Assembly (NCBI RefSeq): GCF_021442385.1
Contig: NZ_MUZA01000018.1
Span: 39,545-103,544, forward strand
From: Micromonospora sp. MH99
GTDB taxonomy: Bacteria > Actinomycetota > Actinomycetes > Mycobacteriales > Micromonosporaceae
Length of the DNA stretch: 64,000 nucleotides
Direction: 5' to 3'
In this document: piece by piece, positions 34,741 to 42,717 of the stretch
How positions within the stretch are numbered: position 1 is the first letter of the stretch
How the letters are laid out: every line of letters begins with the position of its first letter
The notes under the pieces: generated by a model
What the model saw: only the letters and a program-made list of their open reading frames with translations
Told to the model about the DNA's origin: nothing
The model's database searches: none
Made by a program: the position numbers and the translations under genes

Positions 34741-35280
34741 ATGCCTGCTCCGGACGACCTCGACGCCCTGGCCCGCCGCGCCGCGCAGGGTGACTCCGCG
34801 GCACTGGACGCCCTGCTGGTCGCGGTGCGTCCGGAGGTGCTGCGGCTGTGCGCCCGGTTCCTGCCCAACCGCCAGGACGCCGAGGAAGCCTGCCAGGACA
34901 CGCTCCTGGCGCTGGCCAGCGGCATCACCCGGTTCGAGGGTCGCTCCTCGTTCCGCACCTGGCTGCACCGGCTGGCCGCCAACCGGGCCCGCTCCACGTA
35001 CCGCACGCTGCTCCGCCGCTGTCGACTGGAGGCCGGCGGCGTTCCGGTGCCCGACCAGGCCGATCCCCGACGGACCAGCGTGGTCGCGGGCACCCGCGTC
35101 GACCTGCTCGACGCGTTCGACTCGGTCCACCCCGACCACGCCGAGGTGGTGGCCCTGCGCGACGTCCTTGGGCTGAGCTACCCCGAGATCGCCGCCCTGC
35201 TCGACGTGCCGGTGGGCACCGTGAAGTCCCGGTTGCACCTGGCCCGGCGGCAGGTCCGGCAGCGGCTCGGCGCCGGATGA
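34741..35280 (+). CDS. ECF-type RNA polymerase sigma factor
   Basis: 179 residues from the ATG; TACGCT at 34700-34705 is a good -10, giving a leader of about 30 bases. Region 2 is RFLPNRQDAEEACQDTLLALA with FEGRSSFRTWLHRLAANRAR, region 4 ends with LSYPEIAALLDVPVGTVKSRLHLARRQVRQRL. It directs RNA polymerase to stress or envelope promoters. No anti-sigma gene is adjacent; instead it overlaps a lipoprotein gene by ATGA, so regulation may be through the lipoprotein or transcriptional. Confidence 0.93.
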   Translation: MPAPDDLDALARRAAQGDSAALDALLVAVRPEVLRLCARFLPNRQDAEEACQDTLLALASGITRFEGRSSFRTWLHRLAANRARSTYRTLLRRCRLEAGGVPVPDQADPRRTSVVAGTRVDLLDAFDSVHPDHAEVVALRDVLGLSYPEIAALLDVPVGTVKSRLHLARRQVRQRLGAG

Positions 35281-35816
35281 GCCGGGCGTCGTTCCGCCGG
35301 CTCGCCGTCGTCCTCGCGGCCACCGTGGGGGTCGCGGCCTGCGGCGCCGACGCCGTCTCGCCGCTGCCCGTCCAACCGCCCGGTCCGACCAGTTCCACGC
35401 CGGCACCCGCGGCGACCTCCGCGATCGCCGCGCCCACCGCTTCGCCGTCCCGGCCGCCGCCGACCAGCGGGCGCCCGCCCGCCGCACCGCCCACACCCAG
35501 CAGGACAAGGGGTACGCCCCGGACGACTTCCCCGCCGACCGCCGCCGCGACCCCGGCCTGTCAGGGCGCGGTCCGGTACGACCTGCCGCTCGCCGAGACC
35601 GAGATCGAGCTGCTGCGGTCGCTCTGCTTCGCCACCGGCGCGGTGCTGCGGATCCAGGGCATCGGGCCGGGGCTCGTCACCGTGGACCGCCCGGAACTGG
35701 TCTCCCAGCAGTACGAGGCGGGCGTGGTGGACGTCCGCTTCGTCCGCACCGGCACCGTCGCCGTGACGATCCCGAAGGAGGGCCGGGACCACACCATCAC
35801 CGTGGTGGTCCGCTGA
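35277..35816 (+). CDS. lipoprotein coupled to the sigma factor
   Basis: 179 residues starting inside the sigma-factor stop (ATGA). A signal peptide ends in the lipobox VAAC at about residues 19-22, followed by a Pro/Thr/Ser-rich linker (about 25-92) and a globular C-terminal domain (93-179) with two cysteines (C94 and C117). The protein would sit on the outer face of the membrane. No family recognised. The tight coupling suggests a sensor or output of the sigma factor. Confidence 0.75.
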   Translation: MSRASFRRLAVVLAATVGVAACGADAVSPLPVQPPGPTSSTPAPAATSAIAAPTASPSRPPPTSGRPPAAPPTPSRTRGTPRTTSPPTAAATPACQGAVRYDLPLAETEIELLRSLCFATGAVLRIQGIGPGLVTVDRPELVSQQYEAGVVDVRFVRTGTVAVTIPKEGRDHTITVVVR

Positions 35817-37242
35817 CCGCACCTACCGCAGGCGTACGCCGGCGAGCAGAGTGTCCACGAAGTCGGGACCGCTGCCCGGCGGTGGGGCGATCTGCACGTA
35901 CACCAGGGCGGGACCGCCGGGGTGCAGGGCGGCCGACTCGACGATCTGCGGCCGGCCCTGGTCGCAGACGTAGCGGACCACCGTCCATTCGACGCCCGCC
36001 TGTCGGGTGGTGCGGGCCGGCGCGGGCGCGCAGTCCCCGTGTGTCCGCTCGGCCAGGAATCCGGCCGGTGTGGTGCGTGCCGCCGTGGCGGCGGAGAGGC
36101 CGACGAACGCGCCGGGCAGTCGGGGGTCGGCGGCCCAGCGGCGGGGTCGCGGCGACATCACCAGGCCCGGTTCGGGTTCCCCGTCGGCGCCGTACTGGCC
36201 GGCCCAGGTCGTCCCCGTGGCGGACCAGCCGGGCGGCAGTGCCACGGTCAGCGGCCCGGTCGTGTACGTGCCGCCGACCGACCGAACCGATCCGGTGCCA
36301 CCCCGGTTCGGCGGCGACCTGGCCCACCGCGAGGGCGGTCACGACGGCCACCCCGGTCAGCAGGGACCGGCGTGCACGGCGCGGTGCTGGTCGCCGCCGT
36401 GCGCTCGCGGCGACCGGGTCGGCCGGTTCCCGCACCGGGTCGCTCGCGCGGGCCAACGCGGCGTGCAGGGCCGCGGCGTCGGGATAACGGTCGGCCGGGT
36501 CGTACGCGGTGGCCCGGGCGAGCACCGCCGCGATGCCCGGTGGCAGGCCGTCGCGGAGTCGGATCCGCGGGGCGTGCGGCGGGTTGGGTCGGGCCGGGTG
36601 CGTGCCGGACGGGTCGGCGGCCAGCAGCCGGACGCCGAGCCGGCCGAGCCCGTACACGTCGGCGCGCGTGTCGACCACCGCGCCCGGGTCGTCCTGCTCG
36701 GGGGCCATGTAACCGGGGGTGCCGGCCCGGGCGGTCAGCCCCGAGGCGGTGGCGAGCGCCTTGGCCAGGCCGAGGTCGGCGATCAGCACCGCTTCGGGCG
36801 CGTCCGGCCCGGTGGAGCGGAACAGGACGTTGCCCGGGGTGAGGTCCCGGTGCACGACCCCGTGCCGGTGCAGCACGGCGACCCCGGCGCAGACCTCGCC
36901 GAGCAGCCGCAGCGCGGTCGGCGCGGGGATCTCGCCGGTGGTGAGGCGGTCCCGCAGGCTCCCCCGGTCCGCCCAGGCCAGGACCGCGTACGGCCGGCCG
37001 TCGGGCAACTCACCGACGGTGTGCACCCGGATCAGCCGCTCGTGCTCCAGGCGGCGCAACAGCCGGGCCTCGTCGAGGAAGCGTTCCCGGACCCGCAGGT
37101 CGTGGCTCCAGTTCTCGGCCAGCACCTTGATCGCCACTCGCGCGTCGAGCACCGCGTCGTAGCCCAACCAGACCGTCGCGAACGAGCCGACGCCCAGCAG
37201 TCGCTCGACGGCGTACGGCCCGATCCGCTGCGGAGCCGTCAC
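35797..37242 (-). CDS. membrane Ser/Thr protein kinase, frameshifted after the transmembrane helix
   Basis: GTG start with GGGGG seven bases upstream (an earlier GTG is less likely). The Hanks-type kinase domain is intact: Gly loop LGVGSFATV, K39, HRDLTPGN with D133, DLG with D156 and GTPGYMAPEQ. A transmembrane helix spans about 293-311. From about residue 320 the frame turns into low-complexity Arg/Pro/Gly sequence, while a protein-like exported domain continues in another frame (to 35823). A (CCGA)3 repeat at the switch explains the shift. As the sequence stands, the kinase has lost its sensor domain and ends with about 160 foreign residues overlapping the lipoprotein 3' end. Confidence 0.85.
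   Translation of the reverse strand: MTAPQRIGPYAVERLLGVGSFATVWLGYDAVLDARVAIKVLAENWSHDLRVRERFLDEARLLRRLEHERLIRVHTVGELPDGRPYAVLAWADRGSLRDRLTTGEIPAPTALRLLGEVCAGVAVLHRHGVVHRDLTPGNVLFRSTGPDAPEAVLIADLGLAKALATASGLTARAGTPGYMAPEQDDPGAVVDTRADVYGLGRLGVRLLAADPSGTHPARPNPPHAPRIRLRDGLPPGIAAVLARATAYDPADRYPDAAALHAALARASDPVREPADPVAASARRRPAPRRARRSLLTGVAVVTALAVGQVAAEPGWHRIGSVGRRHVHDRAADRGTAARLVRHGDDLGRPVRRRRGTRTGPGDVAATPPLGRRPPTARRVRRPLRRHGGTHHTGRIPGRADTRGLRARAGPHHPTGGRRMDGGPLRLRPGPAADRRVGRPAPRRSRPGVRADRPTAGQRSRLRGHSARRRTPAVGAVSGPPR
35823..36273 (-). other. exported sensor domain of the kinase, out of frame
   Basis: About 150 codons reading GTYTTGPLTVALPPGWSATG onward, with a globular, protein-like composition (GFLAERTHGDC, VEWTVVRYVCDQ) and a stop that leaves the convergent lipoprotein gene clear. 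Removing one 4-base unit at 36274-36285 joins it to the kinase as ...HRIGSVGGTYTTGPL. An internal GTG at 36243-36245 could start a separate cytoplasmic product, but there is no reason to expect one. Confidence 0.7.
36274..36290. repeat. four-base tandem repeat at the kinase frameshift
   Basis: On the plus strand (CCGA) three times in a row, one extra A, then CCGA again. Units of four change the reading frame with each gain or loss. It lies exactly where the kinase frame stops making sense and the exported domain frame begins. Confidence 0.8.
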
Positions 37243-37364
37243 GGTGTCACCCCCGGCCAGCACGGTCTCTTCACAGTAGACCGGGCCGGTCGGAAACCCG
37301 ACGAACCGCTGACGCCGGCGCGGTGACTAACAGGGCAGGAGACCCATCACCGAAGGAGCACACC

Positions 37365-37964
37365 ATGAACCGTCCCTCGATCCTTCGCACCACCGCCGCG
37401 CTGGCGCTCAGCACGCTCGTCGCGGTGATCGCCGCGGGCCCGGCCTCGGCGGCGCCGCCGGCCGGTGGCGCCGCGCCCGGCTCGGCGCGCGGTCCGCTCG
37501 CCGCCACCGTCGGACACGACCACCCGCAGGTGCTCAGCGTCGGCGGCGCCGGCGTGTACCGGATCGGCGCCAGCCTGGCCGCGCTCACCGCGGCCGGCCG
37601 CATCGACTGGACCGCACCGGGCTGCGACGGGGTGGTGCACACCGGCGTGACGGGTTCCTGGGCGGGTGTCCTGCTGCTCGCCTTCCGTGCCGGTCGGCTG
37701 GTGGAGATCGGTACGGCCACCGCGCCGCCGCAGTCGCCCGCCGGGGCCCGGGTCGGCATGTCCTTCGCGGAGTTGGAGGCGATCTACGGCCCGCGCGGGT
37801 CGCTGATCCGCAACGACGCGGGGGACGCCGAGGCGTACCTGGTCCGGGTCGGATCGCGGGTGGAGCTGTTCACCGGGCACCCGATCCGGCCGGGCGTGGG
37901 CTACTTCCAGGTCGGCCCGGCCAGCTTCGTCGAGCGGAACTTCCGGCAGGGCTCGGCCTGCTGA
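37365..37964 (+). CDS. secreted hypothetical protein
   Basis: 199 residues from an ATG preceded by GAAGGAG. A type I signal peptide (hydrophobic about 12-27, cleavage after ASA at about 29-31) leads to a mature domain with GVYRIGASLAALTAAG, C87 (at about PGCDG) and a C-terminal Cys. The pattern VGMSFAELEAIYGPRG suggests a small compact fold repeated in actinobacterial exported proteins. No function known. It is divergent from the kinase gene. Confidence 0.75.
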   Translation: MNRPSILRTTAALALSTLVAVIAAGPASAAPPAGGAAPGSARGPLAATVGHDHPQVLSVGGAGVYRIGASLAALTAAGRIDWTAPGCDGVVHTGVTGSWAGVLLLAFRAGRLVEIGTATAPPQSPAGARVGMSFAELEAIYGPRGSLIRNDAGDAEAYLVRVGSRVELFTGHPIRPGVGYFQVGPASFVERNFRQGSAC

Positions 37965-38074
37965 TCCGGGTCAGATCTCGGGGCGTCCGGTCCGTACCGG
38001 GCGCCCCACCCTGCTGCCTGACGGGGCGGTGGCCGTCCCGGCAGCCAGGCCGGCCCGGCGGCATCGCCATGCCT

Positions 38075-38145
38075 CCTTTGCTCTGCTTCAACCCAGGCAA
38101 CAGCGAAGGGCCGCAGGTGTTGCCTGGGTTGAAGCAGAGCAAAGG
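38075..38145. repeat. long perfect palindrome (28-bp arms, 15-base loop)
   Basis: Arms 38075-38102 and 38118-38145 are perfectly complementary, with CCTTTGCTCTGCTTCAACCC at the outer end. Perfect identity over 28 bp suggests recent origin or selection on structure. It lies 110 bases after the secreted-protein gene. Confidence 0.92.
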
Positions 38146-38276
38146 GCCAACAGCACCCGGTCGGCGTCCCCTGCTGCTGCCCGCAGCGCTGATCCAGCCC
38201 GGACGGCGCCCGGGCGTCGGGCCGCGCCCAGCCAGCCTCCGTCAAACCGTTGGCGGCAGTCACATCAATATCGGGA

Positions 38277-38306
38277 TGGACAACACTGTGTGCCACACAG
38301 TATGGT
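38277..38306 (+). promoter_or_regulatory. leaderless padR promoter with overlapping operator
   Basis: TGGACA (38277-38282), 18 bases, TATGGT (38301-38306), then seven bases to the ATG. ACTGTGT-GCC-ACACAGT (38285-38301) fills the spacer and is the probable PadR site, so binding would exclude RNA polymerase. Confidence 0.75.
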
Positions 38307-38313
38307 GTGACAC

Positions 38314-38655
38314 ATGGTTAGCGAGGACGTTCTGAAGACGCACCTACAGGAGTTGCGTCGGGGCACCGTCGTGGTGGCCAGCCTGGTCGCGCTCCGCCGG
38401 CCGGACTACGGCTACGCACTGCTGCAACGGCTCACCGACCACGGCTTTCCGGTCGACGCCAACACGCTCTACCCGCTGCTGCGACGCCTGGAGGACCAGG
38501 GGCTGCTGACCAGCGAGTGGAACACCGAGGAGAGCCGACCGCGCAAGTTCTACCGGACCAGCGACGAGGGCGAGTCGATGCTGGAACGACTTCTGGGCGA
38601 CCTCGCCGCCGTACAGACCTCCATCACCGGCCTGATCCAAGGAGTGGACCGATGA
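38314..38655 (+). CDS. PadR family transcriptional regulator
   Basis: 113 residues. Winged-helix features: RGTVVVASLVALRRPDYGYALLQRL, DANTLYPLLRRLEDQG and the wing ESRPRKFYRTSDEG. It is translationally coupled (ATGA) to a membrane protein with a permease-prefix domain and autoregulated through the spacer operator (inference). The pair repeats the arrangement at 5074-6812, although the two PadR proteins are only moderately alike. Confidence 0.92.
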   Translation: MVSEDVLKTHLQELRRGTVVVASLVALRRPDYGYALLQRLTDHGFPVDANTLYPLLRRLEDQGLLTSEWNTEESRPRKFYRTSDEGESMLERLLGDLAAVQTSITGLIQGVDR

Positions 38656-39605
38656 ACACCCTGACCGACCGCTATCTCGCCGCGACCCTGCGATCGGTGC
38701 CCACCCCGCGCCGCGAGGAGATCGCCAGCGAGCTGCGCGCCTCGATCGAGGACATGATCGAGGACCGGGCCGGCAGCGGCCAGGACGCCACTGTCGCCGA
38801 ACGGGAGGTGCTCACCGAGCTGGGCAACCCGGACCTGCTGGCCGCGCGGTACGCCGATCGTCGGCTCCAGCTCATCGGCCCGACCTACTACCTGGTCTGG
38901 CTGCGGCTGCTGAAGCTGCTGCTCAGCCTCGTCCCGGCGATCGTCGGCACGGTGGTCGCGGTCGTCGACGTCGCGGACGGCAAGGGTTTCGGCGCCATCG
39001 GCTCGGGCATCGGCGTCGCCATCCAGGTTGCCCTCCAGATCGCCTTCTGGCTCACCCTGACCTTCGCCCTCATCGAACGCTTCAAGCCCATCTCCGGCCT
39101 GCCCGACTGGACGGTCGACCAACTGCCGGACGTCCCCGCACACCGGAACATCTCCCTCGTCGACACCATCGCGTCGGTGGTCATGCTGGTGGCGACCATC
39201 GGCTACCTGCCCTTGCAGCACTTCCAGTCCTGGGTGCACGAGCCCGACGGCGGCAACATCCCGATCCTCGACCCGACCCTGTGGTCGTTCTGGCTGCCGG
39301 CGCTGATCGTGGTGCTGCTGGCCACCGCCGTGTTCGAGATCGTCAAGTACCGGATCGGGCACTGGAGCTGGCGGCTGTTCGGGGTGAAGGCGGTGCTCAG
39401 CCTGGCGTTCTCGCTGCCGCTGATCTGGCTGGCGCTCTCCGACCGGCTGCTCAACCCGGCCCTGGGCGACCGGCTGAGCTGGCTGGCTGAGGGTGACAAC
39501 CGGAACACCCTCGGGGCTGTCATCGCGGTGGGCACGGCCGTGATCCTGGTCTGGGATCTGATCGACACCACCACCAAGACCCGCCGTCAGGTCGCTGGAG
39601 CCTGA
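38652..39605 (+). CDS. membrane protein with N-terminal permease-prefix (HAAS-type) domain
   Basis: 317 residues. The N-terminal helical domain (about 1-75: TDRYLAATLRSVPTPRREEI, then ASIEDMIEDR and LTELGNPDLLAARYADR) precedes about six hydrophobic helices. It is the same class as the protein at 5074-6450 but shorter. Function unknown; the PadR partner suggests response to a membrane-active compound. A terminator follows 15 bases after the stop. Confidence 0.75.
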   Translation: MNTLTDRYLAATLRSVPTPRREEIASELRASIEDMIEDRAGSGQDATVAEREVLTELGNPDLLAARYADRRLQLIGPTYYLVWLRLLKLLLSLVPAIVGTVVAVVDVADGKGFGAIGSGIGVAIQVALQIAFWLTLTFALIERFKPISGLPDWTVDQLPDVPAHRNISLVDTIASVVMLVATIGYLPLQHFQSWVHEPDGGNIPILDPTLWSFWLPALIVVLLATAVFEIVKYRIGHWSWRLFGVKAVLSLAFSLPLIWLALSDRLLNPALGDRLSWLAEGDNRNTLGAVIAVGTAVILVWDLIDTTTKTRRQVAGA

Positions 39606-39620
39606 GCGGCAGCAGACCAG

Positions 39621-39651
39621 GCGGCCCGGCGCGGACCTCGCGCCGGGCCGC
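39621..39651 (+). terminator. terminator hairpin
   Basis: A perfect 13-bp G/C stem with a 5-base loop directly after the PadR/membrane-protein operon. Confidence 0.88.
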
Positions 39652-39727
39652 CGCGCGTCCATCGGGCCAGGTCACCGCCGCACCTCCCGGTGAACGGCCG
39701 TGGCAAGCGACGTGGCATCGTTCCCGG

Positions 39728-41056
39728 ATGACCGTGGCACCGCGAGAGGAATGGCGTCGTCCGGGCCCGACGGCCGAGCAGCGTCGGATCGACCTGTGGC
39801 TCGGCCTCGCGGTCACCGGGCTGGCGCTGATCAGCCTCACCCTGGCCCGCAGCACCGGGGCGTTCCTGCTGGGTCCGCCACCGTCGGGGCCGGAGCAGCT
39901 GTTCTGGACCGTCGCGGTGACGCTGCCGCTGATCTGGCGGCGACGCTGGCCGGCCGCCACACTGCTGGTCGTCGCGGTGGCGTTCATCGCCGCGCAGGCC
40001 CGGTCGGCGCCGGAGACCCAGTTCTCCGCGTGGGCCCTGTTCTGCGCCCTCTACACGATGGGCGCCTGGGGACCGGACCACCAGACGGCCCGCCGGCTGC
40101 GGATCGGCGTGATCGCCACGATGTTCGCCTGGCTGGGTATCTACTACGCGGTGACGATCGACCACATCCCGCCCGGCGCCTTCGACGGCGCGGTAGGTCC
40201 GGTGCCGCCGGTGCTCGCCGCGATGGTCAGCGGCGTCCTGGTCAACGTGCTGGTCTTCGGGTTCGCGTACTTCTTCGGCGAGACCGCCTGGGTGGCCGCG
40301 CGACGTGAGCACGAGCTGTGCGAACAGGCCGAGGAGCTGCGCCGGTCCCAGGCCGAGGGCCGGGAACGGGCCGTGCTCGGCGAACGGGTCCGGATCGCCC
40401 GGGAGCTGCACGACGTCGTCGCCCACCACGTGTCGGTGATGGGGGTGCAGGCGTCCGCCTGCCGCCGGGTGTTCGACCGTGACCCGGGCAAGGCCCGCAC
40501 GGCGCTCGCCGCCATCGAGCAGAGCGCCCGCACCGCCGTCGACGAACTGCGCCGGATGCTCGGCGTACTGCGCGCCTCCGGCGACAGCGACGTCGAGCGG
40601 CCCGCGCCCGGCGACGTCGAGCGGATCGACGAGCTGGTCGAACGGGCGCGGGCCGCGGGCCTGACGGCAACCCTCGGGGTGTACGGCGAGCCCGTCGCAC
40701 TGCCCGAGTCGGTGTCGCAGGCGGCCTACCGGGTGACGCAGGAGGCGGTGACCAACACCCTGAAGCACGCCGGGGCGGATCTGCTGGACGTGCGGGTCCG
40801 CTACCTGGCCCGGGAGGTGGAGGTCGACGTGACCGACGACGGACGGACCGGCCGCCGGGCCGGTGCCGCCGGGCTCGGCCTGATCGGGATGCGCGAGCGG
40901 GTCACCGCGCACGACGGCGAGCTGGAGGCCGGCCCCCGGGCCGGCGGGGGCTGGCGGGTACGCGCCCGATTCCCGCTCGCGGATCCGGCGATCGGCCGGC
41001 AGCGCGAGACCGGAGACGGGCGGTCGTTGACGGCCGGGGCGGGGCGGCCGTCGTGA
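39728..41056 (+). CDS. NarL-type sensor histidine kinase
   Basis: 442 residues. Five or six N-terminal hydrophobic helices (about 22-185) without a large exported domain, then a HisKA_3 dimerisation domain with the phosphorylated His in RIARELHDVVAHHVSVM and an HATPase domain (TQEAVTNTLKHAG, GLGLIGMRERV). Such kinases sense membrane stress or drugs. It overlaps the response regulator (GTGA) and the downstream ABC exporter genes are the likely target. Confidence 0.92.
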   Translation: MTVAPREEWRRPGPTAEQRRIDLWLGLAVTGLALISLTLARSTGAFLLGPPPSGPEQLFWTVAVTLPLIWRRRWPAATLLVVAVAFIAAQARSAPETQFSAWALFCALYTMGAWGPDHQTARRLRIGVIATMFAWLGIYYAVTIDHIPPGAFDGAVGPVPPVLAAMVSGVLVNVLVFGFAYFFGETAWVAARREHELCEQAEELRRSQAEGRERAVLGERVRIARELHDVVAHHVSVMGVQASACRRVFDRDPGKARTALAAIEQSARTAVDELRRMLGVLRASGDSDVERPAPGDVERIDELVERARAAGLTATLGVYGEPVALPESVSQAAYRVTQEAVTNTLKHAGADLLDVRVRYLAREVEVDVTDDGRTGRRAGAAGLGLIGMRERVTAHDGELEAGPRAGGGWRVRARFPLADPAIGRQRETGDGRSLTAGAGRPS

Positions 41057-41742
41057 GCGCCGCACCGATCCGGGTGCTGCTCGCCGACGACCAGCATCTC
41101 GTGCGCACCGGCTTCCGGATCATCCTGGAGGTGGAGGACGACATCACCGTGGTCGGTGAGGCCGCCGACGGCGCGCGGGCCGTCACCATGGCCCGCGCCA
41201 CGCGCCCCGACGTGGTGTTGATGGACGTGGAGATGCCCGGCATGGACGGGCTGGAGGCCACTCGGCGGATCACCGACGACGGGCCCGGCGCTCCGGCGGT
41301 GCTGATCCTCACGACCTTCGACCGCGACGACTATCTCTTCGCCGCGCTGCGGGCCGGGGCCAGCGGTTTCCTGCTCAAGAACGGCACACCCGAGGAGCTG
41401 ATCGAGGCGATCCGGGTGCTGGCCCGGGGCGACGGTCTGCTCGCCCCGGAGATCACCCGCCGGGTGATCTCCACGTTCGCCCGTCCCGGTGATCCGGCGG
41501 GCACCGCGCACCGGGGGGCCGACGCCGAGGCCGCGCTGGGCGAGCTGACCCCACGGGAGCGGGAGGTGCTGGTGCTGCTCGCCGCCGGGTCGAGCAACGC
41601 CGAGATCGCCACGACCATGTGCCTGGGCGAGGCGACGGTGAAGACGCACGTGAGTCGGGTGCTGGCGAAACTGGGGCTGCGCGACCGGGTCCAGGCGGTG
41701 GTGTTCGCGTACGAGAACGGGGTGGTCCGCCCCGGCGGGTGA
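41053..41742 (+). CDS. LuxR/NarL-family response regulator
   Basis: 229 residues from GTG. Receiver domain with DD at 11-12, phosphoacceptor D57 (MDVEMPG) and K107 (LLKNGTP); C-terminal LuxR HTH (LTPREREVLVLLAAGSSNAE, then ATVKTHVSRVLAKLGLRDR). It is coupled to the kinase and probably activates the ABC genes 82 bases downstream. Confidence 0.94.
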   Translation: MSAAPIRVLLADDQHLVRTGFRIILEVEDDITVVGEAADGARAVTMARATRPDVVLMDVEMPGMDGLEATRRITDDGPGAPAVLILTTFDRDDYLFAALRAGASGFLLKNGTPEELIEAIRVLARGDGLLAPEITRRVISTFARPGDPAGTAHRGADAEAALGELTPREREVLVLLAAGSSNAEIATTMCLGEATVKTHVSRVLAKLGLRDRVQAVVFAYENGVVRPGG

Positions 41743-41747
41743 CAGGT

Positions 41748-41765
41748 GTCCGTCGCGCGACGGAC
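41748..41765. promoter_or_regulatory. 18-bp perfect palindrome between regulator and ABC genes
   Basis: GTCCGTCGCGCGACGGAC begins 6 bases after the response-regulator stop and ends 58 bases before the ABC gene. It may be a terminator stem or, being without a loop, the binding site of the response regulator; position upstream of the ABC promoter (TAGCGT at 41812-41817) fits the latter. Confidence 0.5.
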
Positions 41766-41823
41766 CTCGCGGCTCAGCCCTCGGACGGACGGCGGACCGA
41801 CGCGTTCGATCTAGCGTGGACGC

Positions 41824-42717
41824 GTGACGAGAACGCTCCAACTCGACGGCGTCGACCGCAGCTTCGGCGACCGGCAGGTGCTCAAGAACGTGTCCTTCGA
41901 GGTGGCGGCCGGCCGGATGACCGGCTTCGTCGGCGCCAACGGCGCCGGTAAGACCACCACCATGCGGATCATCCTGGGTGTGCTCGCCCCCGACGCCGGC
42001 GAGGTGAGCTGGGGTGGCGCGAAGCTCACCCGGCAGGACCGCCGCCGCTTCGGCTACATGCCGGAGGAGCGGGGCCTGTATCCCAAGATGACCGCACGGG
42101 AGCAGGTGACCTACCTGGGCCGGTTGCACGGTCTGGACGCCCCCGCCGCCCGCCGCGCCACGGATGCCCTGCTGGAGCGGGTCGGGCTCGGCGAACGCGG
42201 CGACGACCTGCTGGAGACGCTGTCGCTGGGCAACCAGCAACGGGCCCAGATCGCCGCCGCGCTGGTGCACGACCCCGAGGTGCTGGTGCTCGACGAGCCG
42301 TTCTCCGGCCTCGACCCCCTCGCCGTCGACACGGTCGTCGCCGTGTTGCGCGAACGCGCCGCCGCCGGGGCGCCGGTGCTGTTCTCCAGTCACCAACTCG
42401 ACGTGGTCGAGCGCCTCTGCGACGACCTGGTGATCATCAATGACGGGGTGATCCGGGCCGCCGGCAGTCGTACGCAGCTGCGCGACTCGTACACCTCGCC
42501 CCGCTTCGAGCTGGTGGTGGCGACCGACGCCGGCTGGGTCCGCGACCAGCCCGGCGTCACCCTTGTCGAGCTGGACGGCGCGCGGGCGGTCTTCGACCTG
42601 CCGGTCGGCGCCGACGAGCAGCCCATCCTGCACGCGGCCCTCGCCCGCGGCCCGGTCCGCGCCTTCCGCCCGGTCAGCCCCTCGCTCACCGAGATCTTCC
42701 GAGAGGTCACCCAGTGA
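41824..42717 (+). CDS. ABC exporter ATP-binding protein (NatA-like)
   Basis: 297 residues from a GTG six bases after TAGCGT, so probably leaderless. Walker A GANGAGKTT, Walker B VLVLDEPFSGLDP, and H-loop SSHQLD are normal; the signature reads LSLGNQQR instead of LSGGQ, as in several Na+/drug exporters. The C-terminal part (about 225-297) is a subfamily domain. It overlaps the permease gene by GTGA. Confidence 0.93.
   Translation: MTRTLQLDGVDRSFGDRQVLKNVSFEVAAGRMTGFVGANGAGKTTTMRIILGVLAPDAGEVSWGGAKLTRQDRRRFGYMPEERGLYPKMTAREQVTYLGRLHGLDAPAARRATDALLERVGLGERGDDLLETLSLGNQQRAQIAAALVHDPEVLVLDEPFSGLDPLAVDTVVAVLRERAAAGAPVLFSSHQLDVVERLCDDLVIINDGVIRAAGSRTQLRDSYTSPRFELVVATDAGWVRDQPGVTLVELDGARAVFDLPVGADEQPILHAALARGPVRAFRPVSPSLTEIFREVTQ

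Larger units (their letters stand above)
37965..38313. other. intergenic region holding a long palindrome and the padR promoter
   Basis: A 349-base stretch between two plus-strand genes. Contents: the 28-bp palindrome at 38075-38145 and the padR promoter/operator at 38277-38306. The part between them has no protein-like frame. Confidence 0.6.

Noticed and set aside
38075..38145. Insertion-sequence ends
   Set aside because: Only 15 bases lie between the arms, with no transposase nearby and no target-site duplication.
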